A stretch of DNA of 64,000 nucleotides from contig CAMDCV010000013.1 of NCBI GenBank assembly GCA_945890645.1, positions 29,384 to 93,383 on the forward strand, given 5' to 3'. The number at the start of each line of letters is the position of its first letter. Position 1 is the stretch's first letter. The notes below the pieces were generated by a model. The model saw nothing but the letters and a program-made list of their open reading frames with translations. It ran no database searches and was not told the DNA's origin. The position numbers were made by a program, and so were the translations under genes. Positions 17,498-27,214 of this stretch are shown one piece after another. This stretch comes from Akkermansia muciniphila. Lineage in GTDB: Bacteria > Verrucomicrobiota > Verrucomicrobiia > Verrucomicrobiales > Akkermansiaceae.

Positions 17498-19213
17498 ATG
17501 ATGGAAATACTGATCGATCCCGCTCGCCGCTCCGGTTGCGAGGACATAGCTAATTTGGAAAAAGTCATCGAGGCTTCGTCTCTTCGGCAGCGATCGCCCT
17601 TGGATGACATCCTCGACGCGAATGTGGTCGATGAGGAAAAGTATCTCAAAGAGCTAGCGAATGACATCGGCATGGAATGGTTGGAAAGTATTCCTCCAGT
17701 CGAGCATCCGCTGCCATTGCGCGAATTGTGCGGGCCACGGATTGCGTTGCGGCATCGTTTATTGCCGATTGCGATCGTGGAAGATGGCGATAAAAAACGT
17801 CTGCGCCTAGCGACCTTTGATCCGTTCAATCTCGTGGCACGTCAAGCGGCTTCGCAGGAGCTTTCGTTGCCGATCGATTGGTGCATGGCGTCGCGTCGTC
17901 GCATCCACGAATCTCTACGTCGCCTCTATGGTGTGGGTGCGGATACATTTGAGCAAATTTTAGAAGGCCGCGATCTCGATTACGAACGATTGGAATCGCA
18001 CGACGAGGCGAACGTCATCGACAACGACGACGATGCAGAGGCCAGTGTGGTTAAATTCGTTAACCAGATCATTCGCGAATCGTTAGAGCAACGCGCGACG
18101 GATATTCACGTGGAGCCACTGAGCACGAACTTGCGCATTCGTTATCGCATTGACGGTCGATTGGTCGAAGTGACGGTGCCGGAAAATATCAAGGCGCTGC
18201 AAAGCTCGGTGATTGCCCGTTTGAAAATCATGGCGCGTCTCGACATTGCCGAACGCCGCATGCCGCAGGACGGACGTATCAACTTGCAGTTTGAAGGACA
18301 GACCATCGACGTGCGTGTTGCCACTGTGCCGACGGTCGAAGGCGAGAGTGTGTCGCTGCGTTTGCTCAACCAAGAAAAATTCAGTTTGGAAAAACTCGGT
18401 ATGGAGTCGTTTGTGCGCAAGCGGATCGAGTCGCTGTTGCACCTTTCCAACGGCATCATTTTGATCACCGGACCCACAGGTTCGGGCAAATCGACAAGCC
18501 TTTATAGTTTCCTTACCGAAGTGAACCATCCCGATCGCCGCATCGTAACAGTGGAAGATCCGGTGGAAAACAAATTGCCCGGCGTGATGCAAATTGCGGT
18601 GAAGTCGGAGATCGGTCTCACCTTCGCCACGGCGCTGCGTTCGATTTTGCGAGCCGACCCGAACATTGTGATGATCGGGGAGATTCGCGACCTTGAGACA
18701 GCAGAGATCGCGATCCGCGCCTCGCTCACCGGTCACCTTGTGTTTTCCACTTTGCACACCAATGACGCGCTCGGTGGTCTGAGTCGATTGATCGACATGG
18801 GCGTGGAGCCTTTCCTTGTGGCGGCTGCCGTGCGCGCATTCCTAGCGCAGCGTCTGGTGCGTCGCTTGTGCCCGCATTGCAAGGTGCCGCGCGAAGTGAC
18901 CCCCGTGCAACGCGATGAGTTTGGCATCCCGCATGACATCCTCGGTCAGGCCTACAGTCCGCGTGGCTGCGACCGTTGCCGCAATACCGGCTTCTCGGGT
19001 CGATTGGCGATTTACGAAGCCGCACTCATCACTCCCGCTGTGCAAGAAATGGTCACCCATCAAGCACCCGCCGCCGAGATCCGCGCGCAGGCACTCAAGG
19101 ATGGCTACGTACCGATGCGCATTTACGGCTGGCATAAAGTCATGCAAGGCCAAACCACCGTCGAAGAAATCATTTCCGTCACCGCGACCGATATCGGCGG
19201 TGATGAGGTCTAA
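17498..19213 (+). CDS. GspE/PilB-type secretion or pilus assembly ATPase
   Basis: A 571-residue ATPase. An N-terminal GspE_N-like domain (about residues 20-150) precedes the core. Walker A GPTGSGKST is at about 325-333. The Walker B/Asp box region includes RSILRADPNIVMIGEIRD, and HTNDA is the His box. Four cysteines in CPHC (458-461) and CDRC (491-494) form the zinc module usual in GspE/PilB. It would power a type II secretion or type IV pilus-like machine at the inner membrane. It is followed 11 bp later by its platform protein GspF/PilC. No pseudopilin, secretin or GspD is in the window. Confidence 0.92.
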   Translation: MMEILIDPARRSGCEDIANLEKVIEASSLRQRSPLDDILDANVVDEEKYLKELANDIGMEWLESIPPVEHPLPLRELCGPRIALRHRLLPIAIVEDGDKKRLRLATFDPFNLVARQAASQELSLPIDWCMASRRRIHESLRRLYGVGADTFEQILEGRDLDYERLESHDEANVIDNDDDAEASVVKFVNQIIRESLEQRATDIHVEPLSTNLRIRYRIDGRLVEVTVPENIKALQSSVIARLKIMARLDIAERRMPQDGRINLQFEGQTIDVRVATVPTVEGESVSLRLLNQEKFSLEKLGMESFVRKRIESLLHLSNGIILITGPTGSGKSTSLYSFLTEVNHPDRRIVTVEDPVENKLPGVMQIAVKSEIGLTFATALRSILRADPNIVMIGEIRDLETAEIAIRASLTGHLVFSTLHTNDALGGLSRLIDMGVEPFLVAAAVRAFLAQRLVRRLCPHCKVPREVTPVQRDEFGIPHDILGQAYSPRGCDRCRNTGFSGRLAIYEAALITPAVQEMVTHQAPAAEIRAQALKDGYVPMRIYGWHKVMQGQTTVEEIISVTATDIGGDEV

Positions 19214-19224
19214 CATTTATTTTC

Positions 19225-20532
19225 ATGGCTGTTTTTTCCTACAAAGCACTCAATAGCAAAGGCTCGGTGAGCCAAGGCGAAATCGATGCCGCTGACCGCA
19301 CCGATGCCCTGCGTTTGCTTGATCGCAAAGGCCTGCAACCGGTATCGATCAGAGAAGCATCTGCCGTCAATGCTGCGTCCACGAAAAAGCCCAAAGCGGC
19401 AGTGAAAACAGCGCCTAAGCCCATTTCGCGAGCTGCCAGTGCCGAGGGCGAAAAAGCCAAGCCCGCAGAAAAAAGCGAAGGCTTGTTGAAAATGAAACGC
19501 GCCGAAGTGGTGATGTTCACTGAGGAGCTTTCCGACATGCTAGGTGGTGGCTTGCAGCTGGAACCGGCCTTGTTGGCGATGGAGAGTCGACAAGAACTCG
19601 GCAACCTAAAAGCGATCGCGCAGCGTCTGCGTCAGGATGTTCGCGATGGCATGAATTTCTCTAACGCATTACGGCGTACCAGTGCCGGCTTCGATCAGCT
19701 TTATTGCAGTCTCGCTGCGGCGGGTGAAGCATCGGGCGCGCTCGATACGATCTTGCGTCGTCAGGCGCACTATCTAAAAACTCTTCAAGAGCTGCAATCG
19801 AAGTTTGTGCTGGCTCTCATCTATCCGGCATTCCTTGTGCTTTCCTGTATCGGCGTTTCGATTCTGTTAGTCACGACCTTGATTCCGCAGCTGACTTCGC
19901 TCATCAAAAGCACACCCGGTGCGGAAGTTCCTCTCGGTGCTGCGATCATGATCGGCGCCTCTGATTTCCTCAAAGAATGGTGGCATGTGATCACCTTGGT
20001 GTTGGTGGCCGTGGCGATTTTTTTCAAAGCCTGGAAAGACAATCCCGCCAACAAATACTCATGGGATGGCATGAAATTAAAAATGCCTTTGTTTGGTAAA
20101 TTGATCTCCAGCCGATTTTATGTGCAGTTCCTCGAAACGATGGCCAACCTGGTCGGCAACGGTTTACCGCTACTGCGTTCGTTAGAGTTGTCGCGCGATG
20201 CCACTGGCAATCTTGTGATGCGCAAGCAGCTCGATCAAGTCATCACGCAAGTTGGTGATGGGCGCTCTTTCACCAAAGCGATGATGCGAGCGGGAGTGTT
20301 CCCGCCCTTGTTGATCGACATGGTAGCCGTCGGTGAACAGACAGGAAAAATCGACATCTCCCTGCGTCGTGCCGCGGAACGTTACGACCGCGAAATGGCG
20401 AAAGACATGCAGCGTTTGATGGCCTTGGTAACGCCTGTGATTCTCGTGATCATGGCCGGTCTGATCGGCAGCATGATGTATTTGATCTTCACTTCGATCT
20501 TCCAGACCATCTCGGGATTGAGTGGCAGATAG
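19225..20532 (+). CDS. GspF/PilC-type inner-membrane platform protein
   Basis: A 435-residue protein. The N-terminus AVFSYKALNSKGSVSQGEID is diagnostic of GspF/PilC. A Lys/Ala/Pro-rich linker (about residues 48-88) is longer than usual. Two GspF domains follow, each with LxxxLxxGLxLxxAL-type helices, and membrane helices at about 195-220, 245-265 and 405-430 (LVTPVILVIMAGLIGSMMYLIF). It is coupled to gspE and would be the rotor or platform of the same machine. Confidence 0.9.
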   Translation: MAVFSYKALNSKGSVSQGEIDAADRTDALRLLDRKGLQPVSIREASAVNAASTKKPKAAVKTAPKPISRAASAEGEKAKPAEKSEGLLKMKRAEVVMFTEELSDMLGGGLQLEPALLAMESRQELGNLKAIAQRLRQDVRDGMNFSNALRRTSAGFDQLYCSLAAAGEASGALDTILRRQAHYLKTLQELQSKFVLALIYPAFLVLSCIGVSILLVTTLIPQLTSLIKSTPGAEVPLGAAIMIGASDFLKEWWHVITLVLVAVAIFFKAWKDNPANKYSWDGMKLKMPLFGKLISSRFYVQFLETMANLVGNGLPLLRSLELSRDATGNLVMRKQLDQVITQVGDGRSFTKAMMRAGVFPPLLIDMVAVGEQTGKIDISLRRAAERYDREMAKDMQRLMALVTPVILVIMAGLIGSMMYLIFTSIFQTISGLSGR

Positions 20533-20611
20533 TTTGTGTCGCATACTCTGAGCGTTCTAGCGGATTTTTCTTGTCAGCGGAAAATGGTGGCTGCTAGTAA
20601 TACAGCACTTT

Positions 20612-23563
20612 ATGCAACACATGAGTCCAGAGCAGCAGATGCGCGAAGCTCAACTTCAAGCGCGTTTTCCTAAAATGAAGCCCGTGCGAAGCGCACCCAC
20701 GCTTTTTTCTCTCAATGGCTGCGGCGTGCGGTTATATGGTTGCCGAGATTTTGATCCGGATTCGCAATCCTACGTGACGTCGATGTTTGCTACCATCTTG
20801 TTCATTCCTTTGCTTCCCATCAGCGCATATCGTGTCATCAAGTCAGGTGATGGTTATTATTTTTTAGGCAAAGAACCGCTATCAGGTATGTGTAGGGGGT
20901 TTCGTGCGCTGGGTCTTGCAGCCACCATTGCGCTGTTGAGTATTTTTGGATGGAAGAGCCACGTCGAGTCAGAGCCATATCGAAACAAAGTAGCCATCGC
21001 AGAAGCGAATGAATCTCTCGCCGCAGGCAAATGGGCAGAGGCCACTTCACGCGTGATGTCACTGGTCGAACATCCAGAAAAAGGTGCGGAAGCCATGAGC
21101 ATCGTGCAACGGGCAAACGATGGTGCTTTTCGCAGTGACTCTACGGTGCTGAGTGCGTATGTGGATTTTCTTGTGAGCCAACCGAATCGAGAGACCCTAT
21201 TGCCGAATTTCGCGACCCGTCTTGTGGAAAAAGCGCAAACCGATCAGTCCGAACGTCCTGCCGATGCGATGTCACTTTTAGCAATCGCGGAAATGTATGC
21301 CGATGAAATGGAACTGCAGAAGCTCAAAGAAGTTCGTATGTCACTAACGGAATCGTGGTGGAAAAAGGAGCCTCAGAATGTTCGCGCTGCCTGCAGTTAT
21401 GTATTGGATCGCGAGGATACTTTGGACGAGGCGAAGCAACGTGAAATACTGATGCCGTTTTTGAGTGATGCGTTTTTGAAAGACTCGGAAGCCGCGCGTA
21501 TCCTGGGAGGCATTTTATTTCGCGATGGGCGATATCAAGAAGCGGTTTCTTTGCTCCAGCAATATACCCAGCCGCGCATGGATCGTTTTCATAGCGCCGT
21601 AAAAAATTATGAAACAACTCTGCAGAAGCGACAGGACTTTTACTTTGCAGAGTTAGATCAAGGCAAAGGTAAGAAGGAATTTTACGATGCCTATGAAAAA
21701 GCCGATGAGGCGGGTAAGAATAGCTTGGTGAATGAGTATTTGGTCGAAAAATTCCAAAAAGATATCCAAGTGCAACGGGCCTTAGAACAACAAGAGTTAG
21801 CGGGCCGAATGGTTGGTCCCGTGATGCAGTTAGGTATCGCCCAATTGAATCTCTCTCGTGAGATTGAGTCGACTTCAGAGCGCATGGCAATGCTGCAAAA
21901 TGGAGAGAAAACATTTCTTTCGATTCGCGGAGCGGTCGGTGAGACCGACGAATACAGGCTGTTTCTTGGTGAGATTTCCTATTGGCTCGGTCGCCATAAA
22001 GAAGGAAAAGCATTGTTTGATGAGTTACTGAAAGATAATGCCCGATCGACTGCATGGCTCATGGAAGTAGGCATTCGATTGCGTGATGTGGGCGAAATCG
22101 ACTCCAGTCGAACGATGTTAGAAGAGGCCTGGAATAAGGAATTGGATCCAAAAGTAAAGCAGTCGATCGCTGGCACGCGCCAAATCATTGCGATTGACTT
22201 GAAGGACCGCGCGCAATGGCTTTCAAGATGTGATGATACGCAGTCGCACATTAAATGTGCACAGCATGAAAACGCTGCTTATTTGGCTTTGGAAGAAGGT
22301 CGCAATGAAGCTGCCGTTACGGAATTTAAAAAGGCGTTAGCTGAATACAAAAATATCGCAGAGAGTAGTTCGAAGCTGAATAACGAAGCTCTGGTTTGGC
22401 AGTCGCTGGCCTTACTTACCGGGAAGATTGAGGACTTTCGTGCGGGAGTCGAGAGCATGGAGCGATCATTGCGTCTGCAACAAAGTTCCATTACCACGAC
22501 TAATTTGGCGACCGCTTACCAGAGTCTTGCCAATTGGAAAATTAATGAACGAATCTTTGACTTGAGCTACATTTCCGATCTCGCGGGTAGCTCCCTATTT
22601 TTTGTCCAATGCGCCAGTGCTGCGGATTCTGAAGCATTGACCAAAGAACTACTCGCTTCGCCTGAAATCATTCAATCGGCCAAGCTGTTTAATCAGGTGC
22701 GTGTGATGGCGCCCAAGAACCCAGAATCGTATGGGGCATTATTTTTGTTTCACTCCTTGGCTAAAAACAATGACGAGTTACAAGAGCTTTTCGAGCAAGT
22801 AACTTCAGCGAAAATCGATTTTACCGATTCCTACAAGCGTGCGGTCGAGGCCTACCAAAAGAAATTTACCGATGCTGATCGAATCAATGTCGAAACATCA
22901 CTCGCGCGCTACCGCAAGACACTCGCAAGTTTGCCAGAGAATGCGAAACCAGCGACCCGCGTGTTATTGGAGACATTTATCATCACGCAGGAAAATGTTT
23001 TGCGTTCACGCAGTGCCTCCGCAGTAGCGCCTCCCGTGGAACCGCTATTAATCCGGGCGAAAGACTTGCATCAACGAGCCGTCAGCAGCGGGACGACGGA
23101 TCTTTACATTGAAATGCTGTGCGAAGCCGCCATGGAAGAGCTTCGTAAAAATTCTCGCATCGAAGAAATTTACCGACTCAATGAGCGGCAATTCGAAACG
23201 GATGACATTGTGACTTTGCTCGTCACACAAGAAGAGCTCGCGCCACTACTGGCACAAAACGAACACTTGAAACTCGCCTATCAGCTCACTCAAGAAAGTA
23301 ATCAATTGTCAGGCCATGACGCTTCATTGCGACTGTGGGTCTGGAGTCGATTATTTGACCCGGAGCAAACGTCTATGCAATTGCAGCGCATTAAGGATTC
23401 AACATACAAACAATTGGTGACAGAGATTCAATACGAGTTGGCTCCTTACAATGCTAACAACACATTTTATCGTCATCTCCTTGCGCTAGCGCTTGGTGAC
23501 GAAGCGAAAGCCAAGCAGGTTTGGGATGAGGCGAAGAATAAAGGAATTCGTTTCATCGACTGA
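20612..23563 (+). CDS. large membrane-anchored TPR-like protein
   Basis: A 983-residue protein. An N-terminal domain (about residues 28-90, NGCGVRLYGCRDFDPDSQSY then a hydrophobic segment) precedes a second membrane helix (about 95-115). I have seen this kind of N-terminal module in other large TPR membrane proteins but know no function for it. The remaining 850 residues are almost entirely helical with degenerate TPR-type repeats and should form a solenoid scaffold. It lies 80 bp downstream of gspF on the same strand, so it may belong to that machine, but this is only context. Confidence 0.65.
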   Translation: MQHMSPEQQMREAQLQARFPKMKPVRSAPTLFSLNGCGVRLYGCRDFDPDSQSYVTSMFATILFIPLLPISAYRVIKSGDGYYFLGKEPLSGMCRGFRALGLAATIALLSIFGWKSHVESEPYRNKVAIAEANESLAAGKWAEATSRVMSLVEHPEKGAEAMSIVQRANDGAFRSDSTVLSAYVDFLVSQPNRETLLPNFATRLVEKAQTDQSERPADAMSLLAIAEMYADEMELQKLKEVRMSLTESWWKKEPQNVRAACSYVLDREDTLDEAKQREILMPFLSDAFLKDSEAARILGGILFRDGRYQEAVSLLQQYTQPRMDRFHSAVKNYETTLQKRQDFYFAELDQGKGKKEFYDAYEKADEAGKNSLVNEYLVEKFQKDIQVQRALEQQELAGRMVGPVMQLGIAQLNLSREIESTSERMAMLQNGEKTFLSIRGAVGETDEYRLFLGEISYWLGRHKEGKALFDELLKDNARSTAWLMEVGIRLRDVGEIDSSRTMLEEAWNKELDPKVKQSIAGTRQIIAIDLKDRAQWLSRCDDTQSHIKCAQHENAAYLALEEGRNEAAVTEFKKALAEYKNIAESSSKLNNEALVWQSLALLTGKIEDFRAGVESMERSLRLQQSSITTTNLATAYQSLANWKINERIFDLSYISDLAGSSLFFVQCASAADSEALTKELLASPEIIQSAKLFNQVRVMAPKNPESYGALFLFHSLAKNNDELQELFEQVTSAKIDFTDSYKRAVEAYQKKFTDADRINVETSLARYRKTLASLPENAKPATRVLLETFIITQENVLRSRSASAVAPPVEPLLIRAKDLHQRAVSSGTTDLYIEMLCEAAMEELRKNSRIEEIYRLNERQFETDDIVTLLVTQEELAPLLAQNEHLKLAYQLTQESNQLSGHDASLRLWVWSRLFDPEQTSMQLQRIKDSTYKQLVTEIQYELAPYNANNTFYRHLLALALGDEAKAKQVWDEAKNKGIRFID

Positions 23564-23575
23564 CTTGAGGGAAGA

Positions 23576-24343
23576 TCAGCCATCAAACTGGCCCAGCAGT
23601 TCTGCGGCGGTGCTGACTCCCGCGACGCGGCGCTCTACCTCGATCTCACCAAGGATGCTATTTTGGCGGATGACGAATTGGTTGAGTTTCATCAGTTCCA
23701 GCACAGCGAGAAATGTGACGATGACTTCTGCTTTGGTAGTTGCTTCATCAAAAAGATTTTCAAAACGAATTGCCTCGCCAGGTTGGAGACGATCCATGAG
23801 CATTTCGATTTTGTCCGCGACAGTGAATCGGTCATCGACGATGGAACCGAAATCATGTGCTTCCTCAAAGCGTTTGAGTACATTTTGAAATGATCGAATC
23901 AGGTCGAAGATGGAGACTTCGGCCAACACGGGGGGCGTTTCGTCCTTGAGTATCTCGGCCTGGTAGGCGAAGGCTCCGTCCATTTCGACTTCGCGTTTGA
24001 GAAGAAATGAGGCGGCGTCCTTGAATTTTTTGTATTCGATGAGCTGTCGGATCAGATCCCAGCGTGGGTCGTCCTCGTCGCCTTCCTCCTCGGGCGGTTG
24101 TTCGGACTTGGGTAGCAGGGTACGACTCTTGATGTACATCAAATTGGCAGCCATCAGTATGAATTCCGCGGCAATATCGATATTCAGTAATTTGAACGTA
24201 TTGATATAGGCAAGATACTGCTTGGTGATTTTTTCCATCGAAATCTCGTGGATATCGACTTCCTCTTTTTTGATCAGGTAGAGCAGGAGGTCCAGCGGGC
24301 CCTCGAAAATCTCTAATTTCACCTTATAATCCTGTTCGTCCAC
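23576..24343 (-). CDS. scpA: segregation and condensation protein A
   Basis: A 255-residue protein with a GTG start at 24343, which gives the canonical N-terminus YKVKLEIFEGPLDLLLYLIKKEEVD in part. Other family features are YLAYINTFKLLNIDIAAEF and YIKSRTLLP, followed by an acidic linker and a C-terminal winged-helix that would bind SMC heads. ScpA is the kleisin subunit of the SMC condensin. ScpB is not in the window. Its gene converges with the 983-aa TPR gene. Confidence 0.92.
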   Translation of the reverse strand: MDEQDYKVKLEIFEGPLDLLLYLIKKEEVDIHEISMEKITKQYLAYINTFKLLNIDIAAEFILMAANLMYIKSRTLLPKSEQPPEEEGDEDDPRWDLIRQLIEYKKFKDAASFLLKREVEMDGAFAYQAEILKDETPPVLAEVSIFDLIRSFQNVLKRFEEAHDFGSIVDDRFTVADKIEMLMDRLQPGEAIRFENLFDEATTKAEVIVTFLAVLELMKLNQFVIRQNSILGEIEVERRVAGVSTAAELLGQFDG

Positions 24344-24463
24344 GCAGCCGATGTAACGGAGGACAGCAAGATGTGCGAGGCAATTTTTTCTGTTTCCATT
24401 TTACACTGGCAATTTGCGGCGAAGTGGCATTGATTGTGCTCGTCTTTCGACTTTTGCAGACTT

Positions 24464-26170
24464 ATGGATTTGGAATCGACACGATTATTTAACGATCGCC
24501 TGGCACAATGGGTGGCTAAGCAAGGCTTTTGGTTTCAAATTCGCTACTCGATGGCGGGCGGTGGAGCCTCGGTTTTAATGTATCACTTGCTGCGGATTTT
24601 GATGCGTGTCGGCATTTTTGCAGTGATTGCAGCGGTGGTGCTCGTGTATTTCCTAGTGAAAAGGCCAGAACAGGCTTCGTTCAAAGCGAACTTGCGCGAT
24701 AGCATCATTGCGGGAATGGACTGCCAATCGGGAACGATGCGTAGTTTCAATCGCACGCAAAACAAGGCATCGATCCGCTACATGACCTTGGTCGGAGGAC
24801 CGAAAAGCTTCATGCATTCGTGCGAAGCTACGGGAATCTCGTTTCGCATGGGATTGTTGGATGGCATTAAGTCGAAGTGGGACACGAATCGCATTGCGGT
24901 CGACCGGATGTCGATCCACGTCAAAGCGGGAGCGGAGACGCCGGAGGAAGCGAGAGATCTGGGTCGTTCTCTCAGCAAGAATTTTGAAAATGTAAATTTC
25001 CAAACGTTTGAATGCAGTAACACTCGTATCTCGTGGGGCTATTCAGCACGAACGATGGGAAGCATTTCAGATAGTCACATGACGATGATTCGCGATGGCA
25101 ATGGCTGGCGCTTGCGCTTTACGGGGGGAGTTTTTTCCCAAAATTGGTTGCGTAATATGTATATCGATGAGTTAGTGTTGCGTTGCGATGACAGTGCAGT
25201 GACGGTTGAAAAAGGGGAATTCACGGTGTTGCGTCCCCTGCAGGATCTTTCTCCTACGAAAACCCACGGCAAAGTTTCGTTTCAGAACTTACAAGTGATT
25301 GGGGGCATGCGGCCTGAGTATTCGGGTTCGATCACCATGGAAAACCTACCCTTGGAGCAATTGCTTCCTGAAGTTTACAGCACCTACGTCGAGGGTTCGA
25401 TTTCAGGTCAACTGAAAATACAGGGATCCACGAATTCGCCCGATGGCGTCTCGCTCTCGGGGCGTATCTCGCTCAACGAAAATGATCACATTGATGTGCG
25501 TAACCGCATTCATATTCTCAATAGCCTTTCGATTTTAAGTCCTTCCGGTAGCTATCGTAAAACTTCGTTCAAAGAAGGATTCTTCAACATCAAAACTACT
25601 GGGGGGAGTTTACAGGTGTCCGACATCAACCTGACCGCTCCCGAGCAAATGGACTTGCGCGGCAGCTTTTTGGTGCGTCCTCCTAAAGCGGAAGAGATTG
25701 ATGACATGTTGCGCAAAGGAACGATCAGTAGTGAGACCGCCCAAGAGATCGCTCAGCCTGGTATGACAGCGGCGGCAATTCTGGCGTCGCAAGAATTGAC
25801 TTTGCGTAAGGCCATGGACCTCACCAGCAAGGATGGGAAAGGCTCATCCGCAGGATTTGATGATACATCCATTGATACTGGTGTCCCTTTCCAAGCGGAT
25901 GCGATCCAGACGGATTTGCAGATAAAAACCACCGAGGTTTTGGCCACCACATCGATTTATGAAGGTCAGGTGTTGATGACCTTGCCCGTCAAACTCTTTG
26001 AGGAAAGTGCAGTGAATTTGAACAAATTACCGCTTTCTGCCAATGGTCAATACTACATGCTACAATGCCCGCTGATTGGCAATTTGACTGATCTCACTAT
26101 AGCTCAGGCCGAGGAATTGCTTTATGTCAAAAAAGCCTCTACGAAAAAAGAGTCGGAGCCTGAACCCTGA
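24464..26170 (+). CDS. second AsmA/TamB-like membrane-anchored protein
   Basis: About 568 residues from ATG 24464; an ATG ten codons upstream is possible. A membrane helix lies at about residues 45-65 (GIFAVIAAVVLVYFLV). The rest is a beta-rich periplasmic part with repeating segments such as GSITMENLPLEQLLPEVYSTYVEG and SISGQLKIQGS, a pattern typical of AsmA-like/DUF3971-type repeats. A later part (FFNIKTTGGSLQVSDINLTA) is also typical. A role in lipid transport or envelope maintenance would fit, but is only inferred. Confidence 0.6.
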   Translation: MDLESTRLFNDRLAQWVAKQGFWFQIRYSMAGGGASVLMYHLLRILMRVGIFAVIAAVVLVYFLVKRPEQASFKANLRDSIIAGMDCQSGTMRSFNRTQNKASIRYMTLVGGPKSFMHSCEATGISFRMGLLDGIKSKWDTNRIAVDRMSIHVKAGAETPEEARDLGRSLSKNFENVNFQTFECSNTRISWGYSARTMGSISDSHMTMIRDGNGWRLRFTGGVFSQNWLRNMYIDELVLRCDDSAVTVEKGEFTVLRPLQDLSPTKTHGKVSFQNLQVIGGMRPEYSGSITMENLPLEQLLPEVYSTYVEGSISGQLKIQGSTNSPDGVSLSGRISLNENDHIDVRNRIHILNSLSILSPSGSYRKTSFKEGFFNIKTTGGSLQVSDINLTAPEQMDLRGSFLVRPPKAEEIDDMLRKGTISSETAQEIAQPGMTAAAILASQELTLRKAMDLTSKDGKGSSAGFDDTSIDTGVPFQADAIQTDLQIKTTEVLATTSIYEGQVLMTLPVKLFEESAVNLNKLPLSANGQYYMLQCPLIGNLTDLTIAQAEELLYVKKASTKKESEPEP

Positions 26171-26180
26171 AGCTTAGCAA

Positions 26181-26209
26181 CTCTGTGAACACAGTGTTTG
26201 CTCACGGAG
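26181..26209. terminator. weak terminator-like hairpin between convergent genes
   Basis: CTCTGTGA pairs with TCACGGAG (one G-U) around a 13-base loop. There is no T run, and one arm overlaps the end of metF, so support is weak. Confidence 0.25.
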
Positions 26210-27116
26210 TCACCGTGATACCGAGGCTGTGATAGATTTGTGTCGTGACATTGCTCTTATTCAGCGTGTAGAAATGTAGGCCATCGACCTTGCCGTCGAG
26301 GAGTTCACTGCATTGCTGTGCGGCATAATGGATGCCGACTTTTTCTACAGCGACGGGGTCATCTTGGGCGCGCGAGAGTGCCCGCAACAATTTTGCCGGG
26401 TAGCGCGATCCTGCGGCGAGTTCCGCCATGCGGCGCATCGAGGATAGCGATGTCACGGGCATGATGCCAGCAATGATGGGGATATCGATGCCAGCCAGCG
26501 TACAGCGATCGCGGAAATCAAAGAAGTCATGATTATCGAAAAACAATTGTGTGCAAATGTAGTCGGCCCCTTCGGCACACTTGGCTTTGAGATGATCCAT
26601 TTCATGCAACCGATTGGGAGTGGCCGGATGTCCCTCGGGGAAGCCGGCGACGCCGATGCCAAATCCCCCTGAGGGGTGACGACCGGATTCATTGAATTCG
26701 CGAATGAAGCGCACGAGGTCAGCGGCGTAGCGGAATTCACCCTGCGACCAATCGTAGTCGCTCTGTTGCTGTGGCGGATCACCGCGCAAAGCCAGAATAT
26801 TGCAGACACCAAGCGCCGCGTAACGCAGAAGGATTTGCTCTACCTCTGCTTTGGTGTGTCCGACACAGGTGAGGTGGGGAATCGGCGGGATGCCCGTGGT
26901 TTCTTTGATACGTGCGACCAACTGGTGAGTGAGTTCCCGGGTGCCCCCGCCCGCGCCATATGTGATGGAGACAAAAGACGGATGCAACGGCTCCAAGTCG
27001 CGGATGGTTTGGTAGAGCTCCTCGGCGCTCGCTTCGGTGCGTGCGGGGAAAAATTCAAAAGAAAAGGTTGGCTTGCCGTGCCGTAAAATTTCGCGTATGT
27101 GCATGTGCGCGTTCAT
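26202..27116 (-). CDS. metF: methylenetetrahydrofolate reductase
   Basis: A 304-residue TIM-barrel flavoprotein of the usual MetF length. It reduces 5,10-methylene-THF to 5-methyl-THF for methionine synthesis. Motifs are FSFEFFPARTEASAEEL at the start, PSFVSITYGAGG, HLTCVGHT, NILALRGDPP and QLFFDN, and a late CTLAGIDIPIIAGIMPV. ATGs at codons 1 and 5 are both possible. No SAM riboswitch was seen in the 98 bp upstream. It is a single gene, divergent from the EF-hand gene. Confidence 0.94.
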   Translation of the reverse strand: MNAHMHIREILRHGKPTFSFEFFPARTEASAEELYQTIRDLEPLHPSFVSITYGAGGGTRELTHQLVARIKETTGIPPIPHLTCVGHTKAEVEQILLRYAALGVCNILALRGDPPQQQSDYDWSQGEFRYAADLVRFIREFNESGRHPSGGFGIGVAGFPEGHPATPNRLHEMDHLKAKCAEGADYICTQLFFDNHDFFDFRDRCTLAGIDIPIIAGIMPVTSLSSMRRMAELAAGSRYPAKLLRALSRAQDDPVAVEKVGIHYAAQQCSELLDGKVDGLHFYTLNKSNVTTQIYHSLGITVTP

Positions 27117-27214
27117 TCTGTCACAGCGTCAGCGAAGGATAAAGACGCATTTTTGAGAAATTGCACAACTTTTCCTGCGATCTGCGGTTTGATGAGACAA
27201 CTACTATTCGGTTT

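Noticed and set aside
18083..18757. 224-codon frame antisense to the GspE-like gene
   Set aside because: It lies over the Walker A and B region of the ATPase, which is clearly coding on the other strand.
21324..22055. 243-codon frame antisense to the 983-aa TPR gene
   Set aside because: No family features, and it overlaps a continuous well-supported gene.
27117..27214. SAM riboswitch upstream of metF
   Set aside because: The 98-bp divergent region shows no recognisable riboswitch helices.
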